Positions 1 to 9,544 of a stretch of DNA of 27,809 nucleotides are shown piece by piece. Position numbers and translations under genes: made by a program. The stretch is taken from assembly GCA_025349905.2 (NCBI GenBank), contig MU624726.1, positions 1-27,809 on the forward strand, in the 5' to 3' direction. The DNA comes from Blastocladiella britannica (Eukaryota > Blastocladiomycota > Blastocladiomycetes > Blastocladiales > Blastocladiaceae). The notes beneath the pieces were generated by a model that saw only the letters and a list, made by a program, of their open reading frames with translations, made no database searches and was not told where the DNA came from. Position 1 is the first letter of the stretch. Each line of letters opens with the position of its first letter.

Positions 1-138
1 ATGAGTTGGAAGGGAGAGCTTAATAACAACAACGCCCAAAACCTGATCCAAGGACCGCACTCCGCACTTGGCATCCACCTGCCACGTGGAGATCGGCCGC
101 TGCACTCGTCCTGGCAAGACATAAATTGGAATGTATAG
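1..138 (+). CDS. Possible 3'-terminal exon of a gene entering from the left (partial)
   Basis: An open frame runs from the first base of the window to a TAG at 136-138 (45 codons) and ends in the residues SSWQDINWNV. It would converge on the next gene, whose stop codon is at 167-169. That gives a 28-nt gap, which fits the tight convergent spacing seen elsewhere in the window. The window opens with an ATG, but it cannot be known whether this is a start or an internal Met. No family was recognised, and a 45-codon open frame in GC-rich DNA can arise by chance. Confidence 0.25.
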   Translation: MSWKGELNNNNAQNLIQGPHSALGIHLPRGDRPLHSSWQDINWNV

Positions 139-166
139 ACACAGAAAAAAAAAATGAGGAAAAAAT

Positions 167-1706
167 CTAAGCCGCCTTCTCGGCCACCACGGCCGCTCCC
201 GTCTCCTTCTTGTTCTTGCCAAAAAGGCCCTTGAAAAACCCGCCGCCCTTCTTCTTCCCGACGTCCTTGCCGTCGTGCACGTCCGACTTGGACTTGGACT
301 TGTGCTTGCGCAGCACCGACGGTGGCGGAATGTACGACGTGCCGCCGCCCCCCATTTCGCCCGACGATGCGCCCATGGCAATCGACGTGTAGATCGGCTG
401 GTACCCAGCGCGCTCGCGGATCGCCTCGAACGCCGCCTCGTCTTCCATGGCCAGTGCGATCGCAAAGCTATATGTTTTTTTATATATATCATTAGATGGC
501 TAAGAAGGGCCATGAGCAAAAAAAAACAGACCGTACTCTTTATCCGACTGCTCGCGGAACGACAAGTCGACAAACAACGCGCCGTCAATGTCGTGCACGG
601 GCAACCCGTTGAATGCCTCGTCGGTGAACTGGCGCACAAGCTTGGTGGCGTTGTTCGGGTCCGCTAACGCACCTCCCTCGCCACCGGTCCCATTAGCCGA
701 AACGGAGGCAGCAGCAGCCGCCACGGCGGCCGCCGACGTGATCTTCTCGTACGCAACGTACCCGTCGCAGTCCACCGCCGCCGCATGGAACACCAGTGGC
801 TCGCGCGGGTTCCGTGGCGCATGCGCGAGCACCGACCAGTCGGCCCGCGCGGCGTTAAAGTACATGGCGAAATCAAACTTGTCCGGCAAGGACGCCAGCG
901 CCGCTGAAAAGGCCGGGGTCATTCCGCAGGGAGCGACGCGGAGTTGGTTGATCAGGGCGCCCACGTCTGGGTCTTTTTTTTTTTGCCTTTGTGAGATCTT
1001 TTACCTCGGAATGAATGTGATAGGGAACGCACTCGAATCCACGGCTGCTGACACGTTCTTCCAGGTAGCAAGGTTCTCGAGCATCCCGCGCAGCTGGAAA
1101 GACTCGGATGGGTCGGCGAGCAGGCCGTGGAACACGGGCACGCCGAGGAAGGCGAGAAAATCGATCGCGGGCGACGGATCAAAGCTGCCGGGTTGGTTGC
1201 AGTGCGGGTTGAGGGAAATGGCTATATACATTGTTGCGTTGAGTTTTCAGTGATACCCAAAAATATAAAAAGTTAAAGGTACCTTTGGTCGAGTACTCGA
1301 CAAGGAAGCTGCGGGCGTGGCCAATCGAGTAGCCGTCGACCTGCACACACACATGTCAATTCAAAAGGTCAATTTCAAAACAAGTTCATTCATGGAAAAT
1401 ATGAGACAAAACATTGAAAAAAAAACAGACCTCAGGAAAGTGGTCGGCTGCCGCCACCAAAAAATCGTGCACAAGCGTTGGAAGCTGGGTCTCAGAGACC
1501 GACCGCACCTCGGGCAAGCGGTACTGTCCGCGCAGGACCAGGAGGTTGAGGACAGCTGTTTTCAGTAAGTGGTCAGTGTCTCTGCGCATCCAAATCATGA
1601 CGGAATAAAACGCACAAGCAAAGAACGACGACGACGCAAGCACCTTGCGCGTCGACAGGTCGCGCAGGTCCACCGAGTGGTCGATTTCAAGAAGGTCCAT
1701 GGTCAT
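167..1706 (-). CDS. Divergent MINDY/DUF544-type deubiquitinase-like protein, probably catalytically dead
   Basis: Inferred exons (minus strand) are 1706-1431, 1340-1283, 1221-1033, 966-537 and 467-167, encoding 417 aa with all phases consistent. MINDY proteins are cysteine proteases that trim K48-linked ubiquitin chains. The match rests on scattered family landmarks. LNLLVLRGQYRLP resembles the segment after the catalytic Cys. FLGVPVFHGLLADP resembles the family's LGIPLYHGWLVDP-like block. FDFAMYFNAARADWSVL sits where the FRNNHFST motif belongs. Near the C-terminus, DKDFAIALAMEDE resembles a ubiquitin-interacting MIU/UIM helix. The tail (last ~50 aa) is Lys-rich. The Cys of the PCPLLA motif and the His of NHF are not found at their expected places. 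The N-terminal exon is uncertain: a 75-nt in-frame stretch could be an intron. The donor at 1032 (GTGCGT) was chosen over GTAAAA at 1004 because only it keeps the frame. Family membership is an inference from weak similarity. Confidence 0.5.
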
Positions 1707-1922
1707 GTCCAAAAAAGAAAAAGTGACTTTGCCGTTGAAAAAAAGAAAGTTGGCTAGTGTTTTTTCCTTCCCCCTTCTTTATTGGTTATGCGGAAAGAGA
1801 GGCAAAACACAGTGGGCGGACCAATTTACCAATTAGCTGCTGGTTAGTTTTGAATGTCAAGTGCAGCTTACGCCACATAAACCGCCACACAACAGATGCC
1901 CGACCTCGACCATCGGCCACTT

Positions 1923-3476
1923 TCAGCTCGGTGGGTGGTGCACGCGCGAGTGGAACCCGCGGTGGACGTGCATGGCCCCGCCCGACGCGTCGATCCATTC
2001 CCGCATCGCCCGTCGGATCAGCACGCCCAGCGCGACCGCATTCGGGTGCGGTGCCGGCCCGCTGGCAGTCTCGGAGCGCGACGACAGGGGCACCGGCGAC
2101 TCGTTCTCTTCGCTCCTACCAGAGCTCGATGGGGAGGAAGATGAAGAAGACAACCCACCCACCGGATCGCGGAACGGGTCCCATGTGGACACGCGGTGGT
2201 ACGCCCATGCGAGGTTCTGGATATGGCACGAGATGGCGTCGGGCGAGAACGCGCGCTCGGCAAACGCTGCTGCTGCCTCGGCCATTGCGCGTGGTGCAAG
2301 CATGACCGTAGTGGTCGCATTATCGACTGGTTCTCTTTGCAAGAGATCGGCCTCGTCCGCGTCCCGCAGCGCGCGCATCATGGACGGCAACCGGTCCCAG
2401 TGCCGGTCCGGCATTTCGATCCAGTGCGTGCCATTGACCAGCGCCGGGTAAAAATGCTCGCGGAAATGCACCTGGTGCGCGACCACCACCGCGTTGCACA
2501 GCAGCTGGTATTTCAGGCGGCCCGAGTGCGCCCAGCCCTCCGTGTACAGGTGGTACTTGTACGCGCGGCACTGGTCGGCCATGTTGAGAAACGCGTCTCC
2601 CCTAGGCTGTGCCTCGCGAATATCAAACTGATCAGGTGGATGAAATGAGGGCGCGGCCTTGAGTAAAGACGCGCGGACGGGAACGATCGCGCGTCCACGC
2701 CACACCAACGGTGACGCCTTATCGTGCCACGGCACCGCGCGCGCGTCGCGGATCAGCGCGGTCCGCGATTCCGGGAACGACCGCAGGCCCGACTCGGGCC
2801 ACCCGAACAGCCCGAATTCGGGGAACGCCCACCCGTTGCGCGTGTCGTGCGGCTTCACGTACGCCCAGTAGTGGAAGTCGGTGTGGTGGTAGTCGCCGAC
2901 ATGCACCATCACGTCAATGTCGGGCACGGGCCGGCGCGGCAGCCACGCGGGCCACTGTGTGCTGTTGTTGCGGTGTCGACCGGGGCTAAGGCCCAGTGCG
3001 CGCACCTGCGACCGCCACCGCGCCGCGGACCGGTCGACGGCGGCCTGAATGGTCAGCAGCGACGCGAGCGCGCGCGATTCCCATGCGGGCGCCATGGGCT
3101 CCACCACGTACACTTTGCCCGCCACGATCTGCATCCGAAAGCACTCGTAGTGCCGTAACGTGCAGTCGCGCAGTGTGGCGGCAAAGTCGCGCCGTGATAA
3201 ACCGCCGCGAGCACGGTAGTGGCGCTCTGACTCGTGGGTCAGCGCGTCTAGGTCAGTATAGGCCGCACATGTGTTGAGCGGGTGGTGCGCTATTGGGGAT
3301 GCATTCTTTGGAAGTGCATTCTTTGGAAGTGCGTTCCGTGGGCGAAGCCAGCTGGTGGGGCGGAGGCGGTGGGCGGTGGACGCGAGCGCTGGGTGTAGGC
3401 GCGTGCTCGATGTCAGTACGAGCACGACCGTGAGCGCGAGGGCGGCGGCCAGGACCAATCTCCAGCGCTTCTGCAT
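1923..3476 (-). CDS. Glycosyltransferase family 90 (CAP10/xylosyltransferase-like), type II membrane protein
   Basis: Single exon, 517 aa, starting at the first ATG (MQKRW) with no in-frame ATG upstream. A basic N-terminus followed by a hydrophobic stretch (residues ~6-23) is a signal anchor, so the enzyme should face the Golgi or ER lumen. GT90 hallmarks occur in order: a DID acid motif near 186-188 (PVPDIDVMVHVGD), SPLVWRGR near 255-262, and the conserved YKYHLYTEGWAHSGRLKY block near 307-323, followed by the LLCNAVVV strand. GT90 members transfer xylose or glucose to glycans or proteins; the sugar here cannot be read from sequence. An Asn-Ala-Leu-Pro-Lys repeat occupies the stem. A Ser-rich stretch lies near the C-terminus (SSSSSSPSSSGRSEE). 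The family call is firm; the substrate is unknown. Confidence 0.9.
   Translation of the reverse strand: MQKRWRLVLAAALALTVVLVLTSSTRLHPALASTAHRLRPTSWLRPRNALPKNALPKNASPIAHHPLNTCAAYTDLDALTHESERHYRARGGLSRRDFAATLRDCTLRHYECFRMQIVAGKVYVVEPMAPAWESRALASLLTIQAAVDRSAARWRSQVRALGLSPGRHRNNSTQWPAWLPRRPVPDIDVMVHVGDYHHTDFHYWAYVKPHDTRNGWAFPEFGLFGWPESGLRSFPESRTALIRDARAVPWHDKASPLVWRGRAIVPVRASLLKAAPSFHPPDQFDIREAQPRGDAFLNMADQCRAYKYHLYTEGWAHSGRLKYQLLCNAVVVAHQVHFREHFYPALVNGTHWIEMPDRHWDRLPSMMRALRDADEADLLQREPVDNATTTVMLAPRAMAEAAAAFAERAFSPDAISCHIQNLAWAYHRVSTWDPFRDPVGGLSSSSSSPSSSGRSEENESPVPLSSRSETASGPAPHPNAVALGVLIRRAMREWIDASGGAMHVHRGFHSRVHHPPS
3301..3330. repeat. 15-bp tandem repeat in the GT90 stem region
   Basis: The unit GCATTCTTTGGAAGT is present twice in perfect tandem, with a diverged third copy at 3331-3345. 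On the minus strand it encodes repeated ALPKN in the luminal stem of the glycosyltransferase, just after its membrane anchor. Confidence 0.85.
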
Positions 3477-3738
3477 TTTCGTTTGATGTTCTTTGGGCAA
3501 GCCACGAATTTCTGCTGCGGCGGCGAACGACCGTTGAGAGGAACTCCACTGCTCGGCGTATAGCTCGGCACTGGGCTCTCTCTTGTCTGTTGTAGTATTC
3601 GTGCCCCAGCGTACCTAGGCTCAGAAAATCACCACCTTGGCATTTCAAAAAACAGACCAGTACGCCACTCTCGCATCCGCCGCCAAATTTCTCTTTCCGA
3701 CAAAAATCGCACATAAAATACTTTTCATAAACAGAAAT
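3477..3738. promoter_or_regulatory. Divergent promoter region between the GT90 and SH3-protein genes
   Basis: This 262-nt stretch separates two divergently transcribed starts (ATG at 3476 on minus, 3739 on plus), so it must carry both promoters. No convincing TATA box was found. The A/T-rich stretch ATAAAATA at 3713-3720 lies only about 20 nt before the plus-strand ATG, too close for a normal TATA box. Confidence 0.5.
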
Positions 3739-5679
3739 ATGGCCTCCCATCGCTCGCGAGTGCTGGTCATGATGGTGATGGCGCTGGTCGTGGCCCTGCT
3801 GGCGGCCACTGCTACCGCGCAAGACAACTCTTCGACTTCGTCCTCTTCGTCCTCGTCGTCGTCGTCCTCTCGTGCCTCGACTACGCAGTCGTCTTCGTCG
3901 TCACGGTCCACCGCAACGCAGACATCGACCGACTCGACCTCCACCGACTCGTCCACCCGTTCCACCCGCACATTTTCGTCCGTCAGCAAGGCCAAGGCCA
4001 CCGACGACCCATGCGCCAACGGCGTGTGCGATGTGGGTGGCGGCCGCGGGACCTGCGTCATGATGGAGAAGAGCAAAATCTGCCCTGCCTTCAAGGGCAT
4101 GTACTTGCCCGTGGACGTTGTGCGTACCGTATATGCATACTGTGCTAATGGCAAAAAAAAAAACTCACATAAAATATAAAAGCGGCCATACTTTACCGAC
4201 AACTTCCCACTCAAGCTGACGGCGAGCCTGCCCATCATCAACAACATAACCGTCTTTGAGCAATTCTTTGCCCGCACGAGCGATGACTTTGTCGATACGC
4301 CGTACTACTCGTTCATGTCCAAGTATGGCTTTTTTCACTTCTTTCCATTTTAGCATACTCATTGCATTATGGCAAATGATGCAACAGGTACCTCGAAGAG
4401 TTTATGCTCTTCCGAGCCGGCTGCATCATCCCCACCCAGCAGTGGTATAGGACCTGGTGGTGCATGGACATGATTGACTACTTTTCGACCAAGGGCGACA
4501 AGTGCACCGCGGGCCTTGCGCCCAAGATGTGCGGCTCCACTCTGGACCAGCGCGCGCTCTCTGTCCAGCGCGACATTAGCAACGGCACTACCTGCCATCT
4601 CGAGAACAAGTTCCGCCCGATCGGTTACCAGTACGGCAACGCCACCCAGAACCACCGGTTCCGGACGTCGGACCCGGGCTGCATCTCGGGCGAGTCCAAC
4701 GAGCAGCGCAGTATTGGCGATGCCCAGGTGTGCGGGTTCCAGGTATCTATCACCTTTTACTTTTATTTATTATTATTTTTTTAATGTGTGATTCCTCATC
4801 ATTGGAATGGACAATTAGAACCCCTACTACCCTTGCAAGCAACCGTCTCTGTGCCCGAACCTGATGTTCGCGCCCTCGGACGACAAGACCTGCAAGACGG
4901 AGATTAATGCGCAGGAGGATGCGGTTCCGCAGCTCAATGCGGCGTCGGACCCGCTCGACAAGGATCCGTCCCACGCCAACACGTACATCATGATTGGTCT
5001 CGGGATTATGGCCGCTTTCGCCGCCATCTCGGGCCTGGTGGCCATGAACGGCATTCGTCGCCGCGGCGCCGCTCTCGACAAGCACAAGGAGGATGCGGCT
5101 GCTGCCGCTGCCGCTGCCTCTGCCGCCGCCGCCGCACACAAACCCTCCCCACTCTCGCAGTCGGGATCGGCGGCCCACTCCTCCTCGGCTACCAACTTGC
5201 TGGCGGCCAGTGGCGCCCAGCAGCAGCCACCGATGCCGGCGTACATGCCCGGCGCCAGCATGGGTGGCGGGTACGCGCCCGTTCCCAACGTGACCCCGGC
5301 CCCCACGCCCGTTCCCGGGTACGGTCCACCGCCGGCCCAACAGCAGTACCAGCAAGCGCCGCCGCTTCAGCCAAGCGCCGTGTCGTTTGCGCCTGCTCCC
5401 CCAGTGGCGATTGCCCAGGCACCCGCTCAGCTGCAGCAGCAGCAACAGGCCGCGGCAGTGCAGATCCGCGCCGCGACCATTGCGTACCAGGCGGCGCAGG
5501 GCGACGAGCTGTCGATTGTGCCGGGGGACCAGATCGAAGTGGTGCAGGTGTTTGACGACGGGTGGGCTAAAGGCCGGCATGTCGCTTCGGGCCGCGTCGG
5601 GTTCTTCCCGTACGCGTGCGTGCAGCAAGGGCAGGTGGTTCGGAGCGCGGCTCGGTACTCGTCCCTTGGCCGTCGCTAA
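3739..5679 (+). CDS. Type I membrane protein: Ser/Thr-rich and Cys-rich ectodomain, one TM segment, C-terminal SH3 domain
   Basis: Exons 3739-4119, 4183-4322, 4388-4742 and 4819-5679 give 578 aa. The first intron uses a GTGCGT donor. Residues 1-27 are a signal peptide (hydrophobic core LVMMVMALVVALLAATATA). Residues ~29-95 are almost pure Ser/Thr, so probably O-glycosylated. A Cys-rich ectodomain follows (CANGVCDVGGGRGTC and later Cys pairs). Residues ~348-369 (IMIGLGIMAAFAAISGLVAM) are a membrane helix with a basic stop-transfer (GIRRR). The tail is Ala/Pro/Gln-rich. Residues ~503-560 are an SH3 domain with recognisable ELSIVPGDQIEVV, DDGWAKG and GRVGFFPYACV motifs. This architecture resembles fungal SH3 membrane proteins of the Fus1/Sho1 kind in topology only. 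A surface adaptor or sensor role is inferred. The partner of the SH3 domain is unknown. Confidence 0.85.
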
Positions 5680-5797
5680 AGGTTTCTGGCACTTGTTCTT
5701 TCGTGTCTCTTTTTTTTTTTTTGCCTCCTCTTCTTGCCTCCTCAGACCTTCTTCCTTCCCAATACAATTTTGCTGGTCATTTATACTTTTATGCTGG

Positions 5798-7225
5798 TCA
5801 GGAGGTTGTGGTGGTGACAATTGGAGTCAAAGAAGTCGATGATGGAACCGCCATCACGGCCGGCGACTGCGTCACAATTGCCGACACTGCCACCTGGTTG
5901 GCGTTCAACCAGCTCGCCGACTCGGACACCTGCACCTCGAGATCGTCGTTCTCAGCCCGGAGCTGTTCCAGCAACACCTCGAGCTCGGCCCTCTTGGCCA
6001 ACACCGCATCGATCCGCCGCTGCACGCCCTCGGCGTCGCGTTCCGCTCGGGACCGCGCGGCCTCGGCCTCGCGGTGCCGCACCTCGGCCCTTCGCGTCTC
6101 GTCCACCGCCGCCGCCGCCGCCGCATGCAAGTGCGCGAGCTCGTGGCGGGCGGCGCGCGCGCGGTCCGTCAGCGACGGGGCCGTGGTGGAGATGCGCGAC
6201 GACGGGATCAACGGGGGCAGGGCGTGGGTGGTCGTCGAGGGGCCGCCTTCGTCGTCGTGGTCGCTGCTGCTGGCACCAGAAAACGACGTCCCGGGTACGT
6301 GATCGTGGTGTATGCTGGTGCTGGTGCCGCCAGAGACGTCCACTTCCAGCAGACTGGTGCCGCGGCTGATCGGCCCTCCACCTCCAACCCGACCACCGCC
6401 ACCGGGGGTTGTCCATGACGGCGTGCGCGTACGTGCCGCGAGCTCGCGGCTTCCACCGACCGCACTTCCGCCGCCGCCCCCGGTACCGCCGCCGGTGCTC
6501 CCGTGCGCCGCAAGTGCCGCCCAGATCCCCGACATGCTACCCCCACCCCCCGGCTGGCCCGAGACGCTACCGCCGCCTCCACTACCGGGCACTCCGGCGC
6601 CAAATGCTGCAGCTGCCGCACCGAGCGACCCGGGCAACCGCGTCGACATGCCCGTGGGCGTTTTCCCACGTAACGGTTGCGGGCCACGCAAACGAGAGCC
6701 CGTGCGGCCGCGCGTCTGGAGGGCTGCGGCGGACATTGCGTCGCTGGGAACGGTGTTCGTGGGAGGTGGTGGGCGTGGAATATGGGCTACTACTGCAGCG
6801 GTATCTGAGTGCTGCGGATCAGTGCTCAGCTCGGACACCTGCGAGTGATCCGCCGCAGCCGACTGCAACGACAGGGCGCCCGAAGACGCCGACGACGAGG
6901 GTCGCGATGCGGGTAAGTTAAACGACACCTTCCCCGCTGCTGCTCCCGCTCCCGCTCCCGCTCCTGCCATTGCGACGGGTGTTTTGGATCGGGCGGCAGT
7001 GGTGGCAGTGCCCAGGGCCAGGAGGTCGGGATGGTCCAGGTGCGAGGACGTGGACAAGTGTGGATCGGTCACGGGAGGAGTGGCAGCAACAACCACAGGG
7101 GTGGAGGGGGCGGCGGCGGCGGCGGCGGCAGTGACGGATCCGGCGATGGACGGGTCCGAGGCAAAAGTGGCGCCGAGAACACTGGCCAGCGCGACTGCTA
7201 CCTTGTTGTTACCTGAGTTTGGCAT
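5798..7225 (-). CDS. Low-complexity protein with a C-terminal coiled coil
   Basis: Single exon, 475 aa, from the first ATG (MPNSGNN) to TGA. Residues ~1-350 are Ala/Gly/Ser/Pro/Thr-rich and probably disordered, with Gly runs and RGRTGSRLRGPQPLRGK-type basic patches. Residues ~353-440 have the heptad, Arg/Glu/Leu-rich pattern of a coiled coil (for example KRAELEVLLEQLRAENDDL), ending in SWLNANQ and a Thr-rich tail. No signal peptide or membrane helix is seen. It converges on the SH3-protein gene with 118 nt between stop codons. No family was recognised. A role as a scaffold or oligomeric adaptor is a guess from composition alone. Confidence 0.65.
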   Translation of the reverse strand: MPNSGNNKVAVALASVLGATFASDPSIAGSVTAAAAAAAPSTPVVVAATPPVTDPHLSTSSHLDHPDLLALGTATTAARSKTPVAMAGAGAGAGAAAGKVSFNLPASRPSSSASSGALSLQSAAADHSQVSELSTDPQHSDTAAVVAHIPRPPPPTNTVPSDAMSAAALQTRGRTGSRLRGPQPLRGKTPTGMSTRLPGSLGAAAAAFGAGVPGSGGGGSVSGQPGGGGSMSGIWAALAAHGSTGGGTGGGGGSAVGGSRELAARTRTPSWTTPGGGGRVGGGGPISRGTSLLEVDVSGGTSTSIHHDHVPGTSFSGASSSDHDDEGGPSTTTHALPPLIPSSRISTTAPSLTDRARAARHELAHLHAAAAAAVDETRRAEVRHREAEAARSRAERDAEGVQRRIDAVLAKRAELEVLLEQLRAENDDLEVQVSESASWLNANQVAVSAIVTQSPAVMAVPSSTSLTPIVTTTTS

Positions 7226-7729
7226 TTTCTTATTCAATGGGGGAGTTCCAGTCAAGGGCAATTTACTAGATGTTCGTGATCCTGGGGTTGAGATTTGGGA
7301 AAGAGATCAGGATGCGGTTTCTGAGGGTACATGTCGCGGATCCATTTCCACTCCATGATTTCGTGCTCAACGTTAAAAGGTTATATTGGATACACTGGAC
7401 TTGATCCTCGTCAAAAAGTCACTGCCAGCTATTCCGACAAGTTCGTTGCATCTGGGCAAGTACGGTGAAGTGCATTGACGATTTATGTGATCCCCAAAAA
7501 CGTGTTGCGTGTCCTGATAGCGCTCATGTGCTTTTTTTAATGGCTCTCCATTGCCCATCCAATTCACTCGCCCGCGGTTGCTACCCTTCATCACGAGCGA
7601 GCTGCCAAAACCTCGTCCACGCGGTGCCGCTCTCAGAAAGCTGTGGCGTTGATGAATGAAAGAACTCTCTTTCTCGGAACAGACCGTAGTATACAAAAAC
7701 CTTCATCATTTATCACGACCACCATACCA
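7226..7729. promoter_or_regulatory. Divergent intergenic region upstream of Maf1 and the coiled-coil gene
   Basis: This stretch of about 500 nt lies between two divergently transcribed starts (7225 on minus, 7730 on plus). It has lower GC than its flanks. No tRNA, repeat, clear TATA box or convincing open frame was seen. It presumably carries both promoters. Confidence 0.45.
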
Positions 7730-9221
7730 ATGCCCAAGTACATTGAAATCGACGCGGTGGAGCGCACCAACTCGCTCCTCGACGGCATCAGCGCCGGCGA
7801 CACGACGCTCTTTGCGCGTATCGAGCCTTATTCGTGTCAGTCATCTATTTTTCATTCTTTTTTCCCCAAAAGAAAAAAAATTTATGGTAAAGGCCCCTGA
7901 CCCAACCCGTGGACGTTGTCACCACCATAGTCAAGGCGTCGACCGAAGAAAAGCGCCTGTTTAAAAAGATGGACTCGCAGCGCGCTTCGCAGCAACAGCA
8001 CCTTCACCAAGCACAATCGCCGACCCTTGGTCCGAACGAGCCTTTGAATGGCGGCGCGCACAAACGCGCGGCACGCGACATGCATGATGAGGAGGATGAA
8101 GCCCAGGAGATGGGTGGTGCTGGATCATACAGCGACGCGGACGACCGCATGGTTCTCGGTTCCCCGCCAAAGCGGCCGCGCGTCCGCACGCTCTCTGGCG
8201 CTGGCATCTCTGCTGCAGCCGCCGCCTACGGGACCTCGCCCATGTCGGCCGTGTCGCCCAAAATCAACGCGGATGCGGCGCTCCCCGCCTTTGACTCGGG
8301 CCTGACCCTTGGCCCCGCAGCGCTCGCCAACTCAGTTGGAGGCACCGCCCACGACGCCCTGGCGTTGTCGCGGTCACCCGTGTTTTCATTGGCGCACTCG
8401 GCCGACGGAGGCGCCGAGGCCTCGGACGCGGCCATGGCTGCGGCCGCCGCACAGGATCCGGAGCTGGCGCGCAAGACTTTCTATGTATGTCTGAACGGCC
8501 TCTTCATTTCGCGAGAGTTATGCGGTACTCACCGATGCCCTTGTGTGCCTTCTCAGGGATTCATTGCGACTATGAACGCAGCGTACCCCGACTACGATTT
8601 CAGCGGTACCTTGATCTGGTTGGTTACATTGACACAAAAAATTGACGATTATCTGCTAGACACCCCAATGTCGGCATTCCGCGCCGTCTCGCACAAGGAC
8701 GTGATCCGGTCGGTGCACACGCACATGGGCGACGTGGCGCGCGCCCGCGAAGCCGATCTGTGGGGAGCCGTGGCCGCCGCATTCACCACCGGCGGCGCGC
8801 CATCTCCAGCCGAAAGCGCCACGGCCATGGCCGAGTGCGAGGTGTACGTGTACGATCCGACGGCGGTCGAGAACGATCCGTTGCACGAGGAAGGCACCAT
8901 GTACGCGTTCTTTTTTACTCTTGGACTGTTTCCATAGTGTGCCTGATCCCCCTTTTTTGTTGTTGTTGTAGCTGGTGTCACACGGTCTTTTATTTCCACC
9001 GCAAGCTCAAGCGCGTGGCGCTGGTCAAGCTGCGGGCCGTATCGTACGCGTCCAATCCGTTTATATTTTTTACATAGTGGAGATTCACATTTTTTGAACA
9101 AAAACAAAGGGTTTTGATGATGGGCGACCGCGAAGGCGTCGTTTCCCCTGGCGGCTCGACCGATGATCTGCAGCGGTACGGTGAGGTGCGCAGCAACATG
9201 GTGTTTGCGATGGACGAATGA
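7730..9221 (+). CDS. MAF1: Maf1, repressor of RNA polymerase III transcription
   Basis: Exons 7730-7835, 7931-8484, 8557-8605, 8660-8900, 8972-9043 and 9110-9221 give 377 aa with every phase consistent. Maf1 binds RNA Pol III and represses tRNA and 5S synthesis when nutrients are short. The N-terminal A box is MPKYIEIDAVERTNSLLDG...ARIEPYS. The B/C region follows after an insert: RKTFYGFIATMNAAYPDYDF (residues ~217-236), AECEVYVYDPT, and GTIWCHTVFYFHRKLKRVAL (residues ~315-334). The insert between the boxes (about residues 60-215) is disordered. It carries a basic cluster, PPKRPRVR, that resembles a nuclear localisation signal, and many Ser residues, as expected for the phospho-regulated linker of fungal Maf1. 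Introns 2 and 3 are stop-free and multiples of three. The last exon (DREGVVSPGGSTDD...) was chosen because it restores an acidic tail; ending at 9077 would be the alternative. Confidence 0.9.
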
Positions 9222-9544
9222 AATGATTATTTTTTTTTCGGATGCTCTCGAGTGAGAAGTCGTGCCGTGCAGTGTGACACGCGTGAACACTGTTGATTTG
9301 CCACTCCCTCGCTCGCGCCCTCCCTTTCTCTTTTTGCAAAAGTTCTTCTGTATTCAAAGGTCAGATACGCGTCCATCTAACGCGCACCTGCCATATATAA
9401 CCTGTTCTTTTCGTTGAAGCGAGATCGAAAGCTCCAACAACAAGCGTTGATCAACTCTCTTTCCACCAAGAGCGAAGCAACACACGCAAAACAACCGTCA
9501 ATAACAACCAGTAACTCGTCGCTGCACCTCCAATCGAATTCACC
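9222..9544 (+). promoter_or_regulatory. Promoter and 5' leader region of importin-beta
   Basis: This region holds the Maf1 3' end and the importin-beta promoter. A TATA-like TATATAA lies at 9394-9400, 145-151 nt before the ATG. Two ACGCGT hexamers (9279-9284 and 9367-9372) match the fungal MluI cell-cycle box, though this hexamer is not rare in GC-rich DNA. The start context is CACCATGG. Confidence 0.55.

Noticed and set aside
1560..1644. An 88-nt intron (GTGCTTGCG ... AAAACAG) in the first MINDY-like exon
   Set aside because: Its removal shifts the frame of the well-matched LNLLVLRGQYRLP segment. The unspliced reading or a 75-nt intron keeps the frame, so the 88-nt option was not used.
5798..7225. 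Vps23/TSG101-like coiled coil
   Set aside because: The end of the coil (SWLNANQ) recalls ESCRT-I stalks, but there is no UEV domain and no C-terminal steadiness box, so the resemblance is probably only heptad composition.
9044..9077. Maf1 ending at the TAG of 9075-9077
   Set aside because: A 66-nt intron from GTACGC at 9044 to 9109 restores a coding-like, acidic C-terminus ending at 9221, so the shorter end was judged to be intron sequence.
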